In this document: in pieces, positions 1 through 11,984 of the stretch | How positions within the stretch are numbered: position 1 is the stretch's first letter | Layout: the number at the start of each line of letters is the position of its first letter | NCBI RefSeq assembly: GCF_028476545.1 | Contig: NW_026732358.1 | Coordinates: 698,392-762,391 of the forward strand | Length of the DNA: 64,000 bases | DNA from: Physella acuta | Lineage: Eukaryota; Mollusca; Gastropoda; Physidae | Direction: 5' to 3' | Program-made: the position numbers and the translations under genes | The notes under the pieces: generated by a model | What the model was told of the DNA's origin: nothing | Seen by the model: only the letters and a program-made list of their open reading frames with translations | Database searches by the model: none

Positions 1-1861
1 ACTGAAACCACTTTACAAACCAACGGAAACAGTTCGATTTAAAGTCGATGTGAGCTTTTTTAAATCATTAGTTTTGTTTTTTAATAGTTTTTTTTTAAAA
101 GTATAAACCATAATTTTCTCGGAAAAATGATAAATATCAATTATTTAAATTTAAATTATTAAATATAATTATTTTAACTTTATCATTTTCAACTGCAAAG
201 TTTTGCGAATTCTATTAACATTTTAAGAAGACCTCGGTTTGATGTCGCACATTTTGTGCTCTGATTCTGGTTTGGCTACTTCAGTGCGGGTGTGTCTAGA
301 ACAAATGATCGTAACCGCCTCTTTATTTAGCAGACGACACCTGTGGTCCGAATACCCTAGGTTACACCTATTCCATTTTTCCATGATACGTAGCGAAAAC
401 GGCATTATTTTTCAAGACTCGTAATTTCAATGCCGTTTTATTTTTCTTCTACAAACGGCTGCTCCTGCTTGACAAAACTAAAATAACTCCAGGCTAATTG
501 TTTAAGTGGGTACAAATTATCGCCGCCCTTGTATCCCCTCTCTACCAGTGGTGGCAGCGATGCTACACCCCCGACAATCGACGCGAAAATTACCGCGAAA
601 AAACAGATCAAGTGGAGACAAGTGGTCCAACCGTCTTCAAACCCAAGGTAAGGATGTCGCTACGCCTGCTAACCCAACGCGTGTATTTTTGTTTTCGTTT
701 TTTTATACTCCTGGACTCTCCCTTTGTAGAAAATTAAAAAAAATCAATTTTCGACAAAAATCTTGAGTAATAAACTGAGTTAATAGCCTTGAAAAATCAA
801 GTGAGATAATCATACGATCTCGTCGGCTGGCTCCCGCGTGTTTTTGAAACACGACATTTTTGTCCTCTTCTGCGACATTTCTGTTCAAGATCACTCGACG
901 CTAACTTTCGGTCGTTAAACTTCCCGCCATTTAAGTCCCTGAGTTCGCCGACTCCGGGGTTGGATTGTTTCAGTCGTGCGCGCGCAGTGCGGCCAAGATG
1001 GCGCGGTAATCACTTCCGATGTTGACAGGGACAAAAGTTAATTGGCACTGTCTTTATCAATATGTTTTTCCTCAGTGCGGCGCTGTTTCTCAATAGGATG
1101 CGCCTCGTATCTGACACACGCTAAAGAGACTTTTGAATTTAATAGCGAAATAAACCGTCGTCATTTTCTAATAATTGGTAACAAGCAATTTATTTTACTA
1201 GCGGCGCGTGCGTCGATCTCGATTTCGCTGCTAAGCGTGGTTGCTAAGCGTGTCTGATTGTTCGGGTGACTATCTTGTTGGATTTGTGGATGTAAAAAAA
1301 ATGGCTTTATAAACGACCCCTCGACCCCCGTCCCCACCCCCGAACGTACGTTCATTTATCGCAAGGATGGCAACAATTGAAGATATTTTTTGAAGTGTTG
1401 TACTCAAATCGGAGTTGAATTTGTCAGATTATGTTTGGAGACCTTCATTCTTACAGCACTACGTGGATCACAAACTACAGGGATTCTCATCTTCCTGGCA
1501 AAGGGAGCTGTCGAATTCATGTCACAAAAATACATATTATGTATGTACAATTTTAATCAAATAGTTAATTAATTGCATAAATGAAGTTAGCATAAAGCTA
1601 ATGTCCAATATGAGTTAGGGATAAGGCTCACGTTATGTGTGTTTGGTTATGGATAGGATTATGATTAACATAGTGCTATTTTTAGCTTGGGGTATGGTTC
1701 ACTTTTTGCGTAGAGAAATTAGACTGTACCTGATAGACGTCAAGAAATGGACGTCAAGAAATGGACGTCGACAGCGGATGTCAGGTACGGACACAAAGCA
1801 AAAGACGTCAGATAGACAGTGTTCCAAGAAAAAAAAATTATGACGTCGTATGGGTAGTTGT
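1..1861. other. No gene seen; CpG-rich patch at 940-1020
   Basis: AT-rich DNA with no convincing coding exon. A CpG-rich patch near 940-1020 ends in CCAAGATGGCGCGG, which resembles a YY1-type promoter motif, but no transcript structure can be tied to it. A CAAG|GTAAGG donor-like site lies near 643 after a roughly 50-codon open stretch; neither is recognisable. Short open frames here are of chance length. Confidence 0.4.
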
Positions 1862-2080
1862 GGGACGGCTTGGCCGAATGGTAGAGCTAACCCAATGTCC
1901 TGAGTTCAAATCCAGGTTCAAGTCCACAGTAAGTGCCCGAGTCAAAGCTAGGGAAAGTAAAGGCGATCTGGAATAGTGCTGACCACACTAACCCTCTATA
2001 CGCCGAGGTCACAGAAACAGGTGAACTCTATTTCACTAGCTTCAGGGACCGTCAGGTTCAAAAAAGAACTTTACCTTTAC
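1862..2080 (+). repeat. tRNA-derived SINE, near full length
   Basis: The head starts GGGACGGCTTGGCCGAATGG and carries an A-box-like stretch (TGGCCGAATGGTAGAGC) and a B-box-like GGTTCAAGTCC. It is followed by a unique body with CTGACCACACTA and a tail with CAGAAACAGGTGAACTC. The same head, body and tail recur at 37139-37367 and 57395-57630 on the minus strand and in pieces elsewhere. The head cannot fold as a functional tRNA with an ordinary anticodon arm, so this is a pol III SINE rather than a tRNA gene. Confidence 0.75.
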
Positions 2081-2570
2081 GGGTATGTGACCAAAACTTA
2101 GAGTAAAATAGCGCGAGAACCGCTGAGTAGAAAAATGATTTTCTTGTGAGATAGTTGACTTCACATCGACTTAGATAAGTGGTTCATGCGACAAGGGGTT
2201 TACGGAGTGTAAGGGGTTATGTTAAGGGGATATAGGGGTAGGGGGGGGGGGGTAACAGGGAGGATGGGGGTTGTCCGGATTATGGAAAGGGGTGGGGGAG
2301 CGTGCAGGGGTTAGTGAGGGTGGGTAGGGGGTTACTAATAGTTTAATGGGTGTGTCATGTAGAGAAAATAGACCAGATGTGTGCAGGAGGGAAGGGGGTA
2401 GTCTTACAGTAGTAGGATATTACGGTGGAGGTGTTTTGATGTAGTGGAGGTTCTAGTCCAGGGTAGGGACAAGGGATAAGAAGAGTTTGAGGGCGGGGAT
2501 GACGTGAGGGTGCCTACATGTGTGCTTGAGGTGTCCCCTCGAGTACATAGCTCCGGGTTAGGCAACTTAA
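2081..2570. other. G-rich low-complexity DNA, no gene
   Basis: Runs of G and GGGGTTA-like tracts dominate from about 2210 to 2500. No exon or element boundary is visible. Confidence 0.5.
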
Positions 2571-2699
2571 CATAGTGAGATTCATCAACATACTGAGATT
2601 CATCAACATATTGAGATTCATCAACATACTGAGATTCATCAACATATTGAGAATCATCAACATAATGAGATTCATCAACATAGTGAGATTCATCAAGAC
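2571..2699. repeat. 18-bp minisatellite, about 7 units
   Basis: Tandem units of GAGATTCATCAACATANT. The unit is a multiple of three, so the minus strand stays open and gives a meaningless Met/Leu/Asn-rich frame. Confidence 0.9.
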
Positions 2700-2760
2700 T
2701 GTCGGAAGCTAATCCAAGTTACGCCTTCAGATACTTTGTTTAACTACCATTTCTCAAACC

Positions 2761-2979
2761 CAGTGGCGTAGCCAGGATCGTCTCAAGAGGGGGGGGGTTC
2801 CAATTTTTACCCGGGGACAAACTTTCGATTTGCACCCCCCCTCAAACTTTCGATTTGCACCCCCCCCCCCCCTCAAACTTTCGATTTGCACCCCCCCTCA
2901 TACTTTTTATATATACCGAGGGGTCTATGGGGGGGGGAGGGTTATGACCCCCCCTAACCCCCCCCTGCCTACACCACTG
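2761..2979. mobile_element. hAT-like MITE with perfect 8-bp TSD
   Basis: The left end CAGTGGCGTAGCCAGG and right end CTGCCTACACCACTG are imperfect terminal inverted repeats. CTCAAACC occurs directly before (2753-2760) and directly after (2980-2987), a perfect 8-bp target-site duplication as hAT transposases make. The 219-bp interior is non-coding and holds three tandem CAAACTTTCGATTTGCAC units separated by C-runs. It sits just upstream of a SINE tail. Confidence 0.85.
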
Positions 2980-3010
2980 CTCAAACCCTTCTCTAAGGTG
3001 TGTGTCTGAC

Positions 3011-3145
3011 CCACGGTAGGGAAATCTAAGTAGGTTAGCCTGACCACATTATCCTTTTATATGTCTTGGTCACAGAAACAGATGAACTCTACTTCATCTG
3101 CTGTATCGTGCAGGTCGTGAAGAAAAAAATCTCGTACCTTAAAAC
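3011..3145 (+). repeat. SINE tail fragment
   Basis: Shares TAGGGAAA, CTGACCACATTATCC and CAGATGAACTCTACTTCATC with the body and tail of the SINE family; the tRNA-like head is missing. Confidence 0.65.
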
Positions 3146-3708
3146 TTTAATTGGGGGGAGGTAGGTTGTGTTTATTTCTAATTCAAATATTCTGTAATCA
3201 CTGTGTTTGTAAGGTGTTAAGTAAGACACACAGACACACAAACAAACACACAGACACAATGCTCCTCTTGTAAGACAATAATTAATTTAAAGAGCAATTA
3301 CGAATGTATACAGACCCATCCGTAGAGGTTTTGTTCCATCCACTTCTGTAGGCAGAGAAACAGCATCTAAACTAACATCAACTTTAGCGTCTAGCGAACT
3401 CTTGGATCAAACTTTGTCAACATTTTTAGGATCATATTGAAATCAAATTACGCCTATTTAAAACCGTCAAAATTAATTGTTTAGAAAATTAAATTCGCTT
3501 CTTCATTGCGCATGCGTGAAACAGGAGACCTAAAAAAAACTGATTCTCAATTCACCCCCTCTCCGCACAAGTTTTATTGAGGGAGATCACATGATACAGG
3601 CGATGTTGAAATAACCATCTTTTATTATAAACCGATAAAATTATCATTTTTCATCAGTGGCATATGTTCGTGTGACAAGGAACAGTCTCGCGCGAGATAG
3701 TGGACCAC
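3146..3708. other. No gene seen
   Basis: AT-rich unique sequence with a short CACAGACACACAAAC microsatellite near 3225-3260. No exon recognised. Confidence 0.5.
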
Positions 3709-4645
3709 AGGGGAGATGGTAGGCACCCATAGGCACCCAGAGGGAGATGGTAGCTCCGCAGAGGGAGATGGTAGGCACCCAGGGGGAGATGGTAGGCACC
3801 CAGGGGGAGATGGTAGGCACCCAGGGGGAGATGGTAGGCACCCAGGGGGAGATGGTAGGCACCCAGGGAGAGATGGTAGGCACCCAGGGAGAGATGGTAA
3901 GCACCCAGGGGGAGATGGTAGGCACCCAGGGGGAGATGGTAGGCACCCGTAGGCACCCAGGGGGAGATGGTAGACACACAGGGGGAGATGGTAGGCACCC
4001 AGGGGGAGATGGTAGACACACAGGGGGAGATGGTAGACACACAGGGGGAGATGGTAGACACACAGGGGGAGATGGTAGGCAAATAGGGGGAGATGGTAGG
4101 CAAATAGGGGGAGATGGTAGGCACCCGTAGGCACCCAGGGGGAGATGGTAGGCACCCAGGGCGAGATGGTAGGCACCCAGGGGGAGATGGTAGGCACCCG
4201 TAGGCACCCAGGGGGAGATGGTAGGCACCCAGGGCGAGATGGTAGGCACCCAGGGGGAGATGGTAGGCACCCAGGGGGAGATGGTAGGCACCCAGGGGGA
4301 GATGGTAGGCACCCAGGGGGAGATGGTAGGCACCCAGGGGGAGATGGTAGACACACAGGGGGAGATGGTAGGCACCCGTAGGCACCCAGGGGGAGATGGT
4401 AGGCACCCAGGGCGAGATGGTAGGCACTCAGGGGGAGATGGTAGGCACCCAGGGGGAGATGGTAGGCACCCAGGGGGAGATGGTAGGCACCCAGGGGGAG
4501 ATGGTAGGCACCCAGGGGGAGATGGTAAGTACCCAGGGGGAGATGGTAGGCACCTAAGGGGAGATGGTAGGCAAATAGGGGGAGATGGTAGGCACCCAGG
4601 GGGAGATGGTCGGCATCCAGGTGCCAGTTGTTGGGCACCCAGTGG
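3709..4645. repeat. 21-bp minisatellite, over 40 units
   Basis: Tandem units of GGGGGAGATGG followed by TAGGCACCCA. Variants replace GGCACCCA with GACACACA or GGCAAATA, and some units carry an extra GTAGGCACCC. Variant types are clustered (CACACA units 3970-4075, AAATA units 4078-4115), so the array has a readable duplication history. Since 21 is divisible by three, both strands stay open for up to 375 codons; these are not genes. Confidence 0.95.
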
Positions 4646-4756
4646 CGGAGGCGGAATGCGATGATGGGCACCCTGGGGCGAGATGGTTTTATATCGTAGC
4701 CCAAGTCGTCTGCCCATTTAACTACATCCAGGCTATGGAACCGTGTACACAAGCGG

Positions 4757-4797
4757 CGGGGGGGGGGGGGGGGGGGGAGTGGGGGGGGAGGGAAGTG
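4757..4797. repeat. G-run tract
   Basis: Almost pure guanine, a likely site of length error in assembly. Confidence 0.9.
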
Positions 4798-4993
4798 GGG
4801 ACGTACGGCACTACTACGACCTGAGCCAGTAGGTCAGGGTGTAAACTTGGGACTTGGACTTGTGACACGTTGTACAGTACATGTAAACATAAACATACAC
4901 ACACACAAGTACAGGAAATATCTTGTAGTCTATAGGCTTGAAACATATGAATTATATATATAGTCTATAGGCTTGAAAAATATCACTTATATT

Positions 4994-5131
<138 letters not shown>

Positions 5132-5450
5132 CGAGTAAATATAGATACAATTCTTACAAATATATGGGCCTAACGTATAAGGCTTTAAGACATATTTAAA
5201 GGAAAATGCATTGTCTAGTTTATCCATATAAATTTCCCCTGATGAAAGCCCCCATACAAAGTCTAAACCCAACCGCCGCCATAAATTGAGAACTAATTGA
5301 ATCATAAGACGCTTCTATTAGAACGGCGTCAATATCTTAACTTGAGACAGAGGGGACTTAACGGTGTAGATGCTCTACGGTAAAACTCACGTTTTTTAAC
5401 CTCTGTTAATTTATGTGAACAGGTTTTGATATCGTATTGACTTAAGACAA

Positions 5451-5733
5451 GGGTGGTGGTGGAGGGTTGACTTAAGTCAAGTGTGGTGGTGGAGGGTTGA
5501 CTTAAGACAAGTGTGGTGGTGGAGGGTTGACTTAAGACAAGTGTGGTGGTGGTGGGTTGACTTAAGTCAAGTGTGGTGGTGGAGGGTTGACTTAAGACAA
5601 GTGTGGTGGTGGAGGGTTGACTTAAGACAAGTGTGGTGGTGGAGGGTTGACTTAAGTGTGGTGGTGGAGGGTTGACTTAAGACAAGTGTGGTGGTGGAGG
5701 GTTGACTTAAGTGTGGTGGTGGAGGGTTGACGT
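5451..5733. repeat. 30-bp minisatellite, about 9-10 units
   Basis: Units are GTGTGGTGGTGGAGGG followed by TTGACTTAAGACAA; shorter units near 5650-5720 lack the ACAA part. The 30-bp length gives a repetitive open frame with no coding meaning. Confidence 0.9.
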
Positions 5734-7104
5734 TGACTCTCTCCTAGTCTTAACTATATCTATTTTCAACTCCCTTCTAATACTCGACCAACACCTTTCT
5801 CTATCTTTGACCGTCTACCTAACTCTGAACAGCTGTTAAATCCTTACACTTGGTCAGCTGACCGTCTCACGTGACCAGTCATCATCTCGCATCTCATTAG
5901 TGCCTACCTATTCTCAACTGCTTGATCTAAGGCTATTGCCTAACCTCTATATTTTCTCCTTTCTGTTGGACCTATCTTGTCAAATTTTGCGTCACCACAA
6001 CAAGCGCACAGTGGTACATCGACATACGAGTGCCTTAACACACGAAATTTTCGAAATACAAGTCACTGAGCTGTAAAATACGAGAAAAAAAATTGAATCA
6101 CGAGAAACCTCGGGTTGAAAGTGAGATAAGTAAATAAAGCTTGGCGAAAAAAAAAAAGCAATGACCATTGGAAGAAAAATGACTGCGGAAATTAATGTAA
6201 AGTTACAAATAATTGTATAGTAGTATGCATGTTCAGTTATGTTCAGTGAGGTTTAGTTCGCTAACTAGAGAGATAAAAGGTAACAGTATTAACATTGTTA
6301 CGCGTGAGTGAATCCTTGTTTAGCACCAACCACGGGTTATAAACATGTCCTGCATTGCTTTAAGATAGCCATATTATTTCCCCAATCAAATCTGGGGTTT
6401 GAGCTTTAGACTCTCGTGTTAGTGGTAGCGAGCTCTACACGCCGACCACATATATTTAATCTATTTAAATCCCTTTACGTCATCGTTAATCCCATGTTGA
6501 AGAACCCGTTAAGGTCACATCTATCGGTAGGGGTCGAGACCCAAGTAGGGGTCAAGACCTCATCCCTCCCACCTCTCTGTTCCCTCCCAACAACACCCCC
6601 GCAACTCTATACTCCCTCCCTACTTGAAAACAACCACACGGAGTTTTACCGTAAAGTAAAAGAAAGAAATGTTGAAATCGATGCCGGACTATTATGTAGA
6701 CCGTAAACAACCCGGTACTCCATCCCGGGTTAATAGACTTGTTAGGGTTGACAGGGACACGCCCCTTTTATCGTCCGTCTGTCTTCTTTGTTTTCTACTC
6801 AATACCCCCTCCCCACCCCCACCCGTCCTCTGCCTCACCCCCACCCCACATTTGAACCACCTGTTACAGGTGTGTGGCCTGTGTGGAAGAAAACCAAAGA
6901 GGGGATTTGATTTTGTTTCGTTTCGGCTCATGTTTGTGTAGTTTTAATTGTAATTTTATAACAGTTCAGATTAAATTCATCCAAGCTTTTCAACTAAAAA
7001 CGGAAGAAGCAGCTCGATAATCTATAGCTTTAGCCGAGTGGAAATCTTAATCATTGATTCATCTTTGATGTTTGAAGAGGATAACGTTAACCGATTTAGG
7101 TGTA
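5734..7104. other. No gene seen
   Basis: Unique AT-rich sequence, then C-rich tracts near 6550-6850. Two overlapping ~90-codon open frames at 6416-6941 are proline-rich through C-runs and match no family I recognise. Confidence 0.45.
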
Positions 7105-7335
7105 CGGATAGGCGTAGGGATATGTGTAGGGGTAGGGGTGTGTGTAGGGTAGGGGTGTGTGTAGGGGTCGGGGTGTGTGTAGGGGTAGGTGTGTGTGTAG
7201 GGGTAGGGATATGTGTAGGGGTAGGGATATGTGTAGGGGTAGGGGTGTGCGTAGGGGTAGGGATATGTGTAGGGGTAGGGGTGTGTGTAGGGGTAGGGAT
7301 ATGTGTAGGGGTAGGGGTGTTGATGGATGTGTAAG
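7105..7335. repeat. GTAGGGGTAGGG-type minisatellite
   Basis: Degenerate 18-bp units (TGTGTAGGGGTAGGGATA and relatives). Looser GTATGGATAAGTGTA copies continue to about 7500. Confidence 0.9.
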
Positions 7336-10054
7336 TAGGTCATAGGTTTATGGATAAAAGTAAAAATAGGCGTATGGATAAGTGTATGGATAAGTGTACG
7401 TATACATGTAAGGATTGGTGTATAATAAGATGTGTTGATATGATGTGTGGATAAGTGTATGGTGTATGGGTAGATGTTAGGATAGATATTGGTATTCGTG
7501 TAGGGAAAAAATAACACTAGATATGGTAATACAATATGTCTTCATCTCATACACAAAAGCTCCCTATTTGCTTCCATTATTCATGTATAGTTTTGTAAGC
7601 TCTATATCTTTTGATAACCATGACATAGCTGCTAGTGACATTTGAAAAACCATGAAATGTGCAGCTAATGACATGAGATATCAACAGCTATAACAACAGC
7701 GTTGTAGCATAGCTGAGATTACAACTGCATGAGTAACGTAATCAAAATGAAGAGTAATTTACATCTATTAATTAAAATAGAAGCGCGTCGAATGATCCAC
7801 CAACATTAATATCTCAAGATGATCCACAAACATTAATATTTCAAGATCAATCATCAATTAAAACACAAGTCCAAAGGTCTTACTTCAAACAATTCAGATG
7901 AGATGAACGAAGATCTTATACTAAAAAATACAAATAGCCAAAGATCTTAGACCAAGTATGTAAAAATCCTAGAATCTGACGACCTACCAGACATATTCTA
8001 GAATAATAATGCGACATATTCCAGAAAAGAAAGATATGCGACAATTTGGAGAATAAAAATGCGACGAATGACAAAACAATTATGCGACATTAACAAACCC
8101 AAACACCCCATGTCTTTTTCCCCAGATAACTACAACATCCCTAACATAACTACAACAGCACAAAGATTAAGATAGCTTTGACACCAATACCCTTGACAAA
8201 CTCCTAACCAAACTATCGCCACAACGGAAAGTCACCCTCTGACGCCAGAGTCACGCAACGCCATCTTGCCGGGTCACGCCCCCATCTGGTGATGGTAAAC
8301 GTTGCTTCCCTTGCTCATGCTCTCTACGTCACTTCCTTTGTTGTTATTGCTCTTGCCCTCCACGTTATCATCGATAGAGGAACATCCATAACTCACACAT
8401 ACGTACAAACTCAAGCACACACACTGCACATGAGGGCTACCATCTTTTGCCGGCACATTGACCGGCTACCATCTTTTGCCGGCACAATGACAAGATATTT
8501 TTTTTCGCCGGCACCTTGAGGGTTACCATCTTTTGCCGGCACATTTATAGCCCAATTTTCCCCAGCCAAACGTTACGTATAGCTGTCTTAGCACGCCCAA
8601 TCAATATACCCGGTCTATTGTCTATTTATTTTTGTTATTAAGCCAAACTATTATGTCTTTGCTTGTGATTACGCTTTATTTCGCAATGTTTTTATTTCAA
8701 CTTTTGTCGTATTTTCAAATGTCCATGTCGTGTTGCATCTCCTACCTCGTATTTGTCTAGCTTATCGATAATTGGTTGCTTTAGCTGTTTGGACGTCGTT
8801 GTAAGTTATCTAAATGGCGAACCAAAAGTCCACATTATTTAACTCTTCCTCATAAAACACAAACATTGCCACACAAACTGCTGTATAATTGTATTTCAAA
8901 GAGCAAGGATGCAAGGTTGCTTTGTGTAAAGCTGAAAGTACGGTTTACCGAACTGGTCATGTTTGACAAATTCGGCCTAACCTTTACGGTGAAGACGTCG
9001 GGTCGGCCATAAATCTTCTCGGCAAGTCACAATTATTGCCCGGAGATGAAAATTATTTTTCTACACGAGTCCCAGTACCACAACAACGTGATGCACGCTT
9101 CGAACGCTCCCAACATAGTGTAGACATTACCGTAAATTACCGCAGAGTGGTAACGGTTTTTTAATTAACCAGACGTTTGCCTGCGCTAACTAGGTTCCTA
9201 ATTCATAACACTAACCCAACTGTTAACCATTTCTATAACAGAAGTGTGTTTGTGTTGTTTTGAAAATAAATTACAAATCAAGGAAACAGAAAAGCCTATT
9301 ACAAAGAGCAAACGCCCGTTTCATATCGAGACTAAGCTAGCTTTAAAGCTATTGCTGAAAGAGGCATTCGAACGTTGGATGTAATTGACTACATTAACTA
9401 ATCCATACCGAGATTGAAAGACATAAAAAAAACTGGAGTTTTTTCTTCCTTATCTTGTTACAGTCTTGAAGTCATCCCACGATCGGTAACTCTGACATAT
9501 ATCACTTTAAACAGTCGCTTCCCTTGTTGGGGGACAAGCAAAAGGCTGAAAGTCCCATTGATTCTCTTGGTGTTTTATTGTTCGTAATGCCGCTGTTCGA
9601 TGCCTCAAGCGCCGAGGGGTTTTCCCCTTTAGAAGCTACAGCTCCCCCCAACCCTGCGCCCGTACAGGGGCGCACGCAGGCAAGCAGTTAATTGTTTGGA
9701 TTGCCAGATAAACGACTCCAAGTCGTGATGCATTTCAAACGGAAAAATTAGTTTTTGCAACATAAAATATGTCTCATCATTTCCCGCGCTATTTGCGATT
9801 ATTGATCCCCTCCCCTTTTTAGGTCTAAAATTGCGTTAGGGGTTGTTGAACGTATAAGGGTAGGGACACAAAAAACGAAATCTGGATGTTTATATATTTT
9901 TAACCTTTTAAAAAGCAGTTCGTGAAAGTTTGCGGAAAACGAAGTAAAAAATTACATTTGAATTTGTTGTGTTTGTAATTTCTACCCAAAACCCAAAAGT
10001 ATAGTGAAGAGTATAGACCTCACTGTGGAAGAATTATAAGGAAATACATTTTAA
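7336..10054. other. Long gene-free stretch
   Basis: Mostly AT-rich unique DNA. Within it, 8440-8550 has three copies of CTACCATCTTTTGCCGGCAC, and 7795-7855 a short direct repeat of CCACAAACATTAATAT. A candidate acceptor (CTTGTTACAG near 9462) precedes a 70-codon open stretch ending near 9690 in GC-richer DNA; I do not recognise the peptide and do not call it an exon. Confidence 0.4.
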
Positions 10055-10324
10055 AAAAAAAATTCATAAAAAACGTTTTAATAACAAGCTTTTATGTAAT
10101 AATGCACTAAAAAGTAGAAAATAAATTATAGACTACTATTTAAATAACTATAAAGAAAAGCGTGGGTCACTTTAGTATCTATTGGATACCTTTACAAATG
10201 TTAAGGAAGACACCCACGCTTTTCTTTATAGTTATTTAAATAGTAGTCTATAATTTATTTTCTACTTTTTAGTGCATTATTACATAAAAGCTTGTTATTA
10301 AAACGTTTTTTATGAATTTTTTTT
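10055..10324. repeat. Perfect 113-bp inverted repeat (foldback)
   Basis: Left arm 10055-10167 and right arm 10212-10324 are exact reverse complements over 113 bases, separated by 44 bases. The arms start with an A-run, include ACGTTTTAATAACAAGC and end in AAAGCGTGGGT at the loop side. Identity over AT-rich DNA means a very recent origin, continuing gene conversion, or a sequencing or assembly fold-over. Transcription would give a long dsRNA hairpin. Confidence 0.95.
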
Positions 10325-10372
10325 CAGTACTTTACATGTTTTATCTACAATAGAGTTACATGACTAAAAACC

Positions 10373-10413
10373 ATTGCGCGCCTACTGAATATCACGTTCA
10401 GTAGGCGAGCAAT
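10373..10413. repeat. Short inverted repeat
   Basis: ATTGCGCGCCTACTGAA and TTCAGTAGGCGAGCAAT flank a 7-base loop with one mismatch. It could be the tip of a small foldback element; no flanking duplication was identified. Confidence 0.6.
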
Positions 10414-10505
10414 TGTTTTTGAACGCAGCCATTACGTGGTCGTGATGGCGCAGCTATTGATGACGCGTGTGGTGTGGTTGGCTAGACATGCCTACTAATT
10501 CGGTC

Positions 10506-10730
10506 CAAATTTTAATTAATTCATAAAAAATCAATTAGGCATCCAATTAAGTCAAATTTAGTTTCAGATTGCATTGTCTTCATGTCTTGACCCACGTGCC
10601 AACTGTGAATCGTGTCGGTCAAGTAGAACTGTCCGAATTTTCACTCCTGCGTTTCCGTCTAGACAGACTGACGACTGACGACTGACGACTGACGAGGAAG
10701 TGAGTTAAATAAAAGCTTGTAAAAATAGAT
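10506..10730 (+). repeat. ~210-bp interspersed repeat, copy 1
   Basis: Starts TTTTAATTAATTCATAAAAA, contains CCAATTAAGTCAAATTTA and TGCATTGTCTTCATGTCTTG, and ends GTGAGTTAAATAAAA. A second copy at 32824-33030 follows the same order. Near the 3' end, copy 1 has a (GACTGAC)n stretch where copy 2 has (GACA)n. The AATAAA-like end suggests a SINE or retroposed piece, but no pol III boxes were found. Confidence 0.75.
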
Positions 10731-10791
10731 TTTGACCAAATGCTTGAATATAGAATGATGTTTTATCAGTATCTTTAATCAAGTGATCTAC

Positions 10792-11127
10792 CATAGATAT
10801 ATCTCTATCTCATAATATTTTGATGATATGTTGTTTGATGTAAATCTCATAATATTTTGATGATATGTTGTATGATGTCTATCTCATAATATTTTGATGA
10901 TATGTTGTATGATATATATCTCATAATATTTTAATGATATGTTGTATGATGTATATCTCATAATATTTTGATGATATGTTGTATGATATATATCTCATAA
11001 TATTTTGATGATATGTTGTATGATATATATCTCATAATATTTTGATGATATGTTGTATGATATATATCTCATAATATTTTAATGATATGTTGTATGATGT
11101 ATATCTCATAATATTTTGATGATATGG
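10792..11127. repeat. 36-bp AT-rich minisatellite, about 9 units
   Basis: Units of CTCATAATATTTTGATGATA followed by TGTTGTATGATATATAT, very homogeneous. Confidence 0.9.
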
Positions 11128-11534
11128 TTAACGTGTATGTCGTGACGTTTGTGATGTTGTTATAGTTTTAAATAAAACCTAAATCTTTGCTACAACAAGA
11201 TAATGAATTATATTCAAAAGCGTTGCCTTATGACAGTAACCAATACATTTATGACAGACGGTACTGTATACATTTATTATGAATGCAATGAAGATGAAAT
11301 GGTTACAATCAAACAACGAAGGCAAAAAGGTTTTGGCCAAGTCCAAGAGGAGTTAACTGGCCGTCCTTGTTAGGTTGTGTTAACGATTAGCGTCCCTTGG
11401 TTTGTTTGGCCAGGGGGCGGGCGGCCAGACGAGAACAACGCCGGTGTTTGCTCGGGCCCCACAAGTTTTACTTGGCAACAAACACGGCGTCTGCTGGCAG
11501 ACTTCTCAGTTTGGTCCGGTGCGAGGGTCTGTCC
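11128..11534. other. No gene seen
   Basis: Unique sequence with a GC-rich end (11390-11480). Open frames here run into the next array and are not recognised. Confidence 0.4.
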
Positions 11535-11712
11535 TGTTAGCTTCTTCATTGGCAGACTTCTCAGTCTGTCCTGTTAGCTTCTTCATTGGCAGACTTCTCA
11601 GTTTGTCCTGTTAGCTTCTTTATTGGCAGACTTCTCAGTCTGTCCTGTTACCTTCTTTATTGACAGACTTCTTAGTCTGTCCTGTTACCTTCTTTATTGG
11701 CAGACTTCTCAG
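11535..11712. repeat. Minisatellite with TTGGCAGACTTCTCAGT units
   Basis: About five units of roughly 38 bp containing TTGGCAGACTTCTCAGT and TGTCCTGTTAGCTTCTT, the last ones diverged. Confidence 0.9.
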
Positions 11713-11827
11713 TTTCAGTACTCACGACTCTCCTTGGTTCTCCATAGACTTCCTCCCCTCTCTCTCCTTCCTCTCCCCCTGTTGGTAGACACTGTTAGTG
11801 TCATCTGGCTGGTGTCTCCACTCTATA

Positions 11828-11890
11828 TTGGTGTCCCGAACACCCCACTGGTGTCCCGAACACCCCACTGGTGTCCCGAACACCCCACTG
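11828..11890. repeat. 20-bp repeat, 3 units
   Basis: Three tandem copies of TGGTGTCCCGAACACCCCAC. Confidence 0.9.
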
Positions 11891-11984
11891 GTACACCCGC
11901 ACGGTACCCTCGGACTGTACCCAGCACGATACCCAGTTATGTGACGGTCCCATCAATATTATCTTGTTAAGTCAACAGCACTCT

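Noticed and set aside
500-660. Possible LTR-element leader (a CAGTGGTGGCAGCGATG motif resembling a primer-binding-site region)
   Set aside because: No paired long terminal repeats and no retroelement coding region are visible in the window; one short motif is not enough.
3625-4752. Open frames up to 375 codons on both strands
   Set aside because: Produced by a 21-bp tandem unit that is a multiple of three; pure repeat translation with no domain or unique coding sequence.
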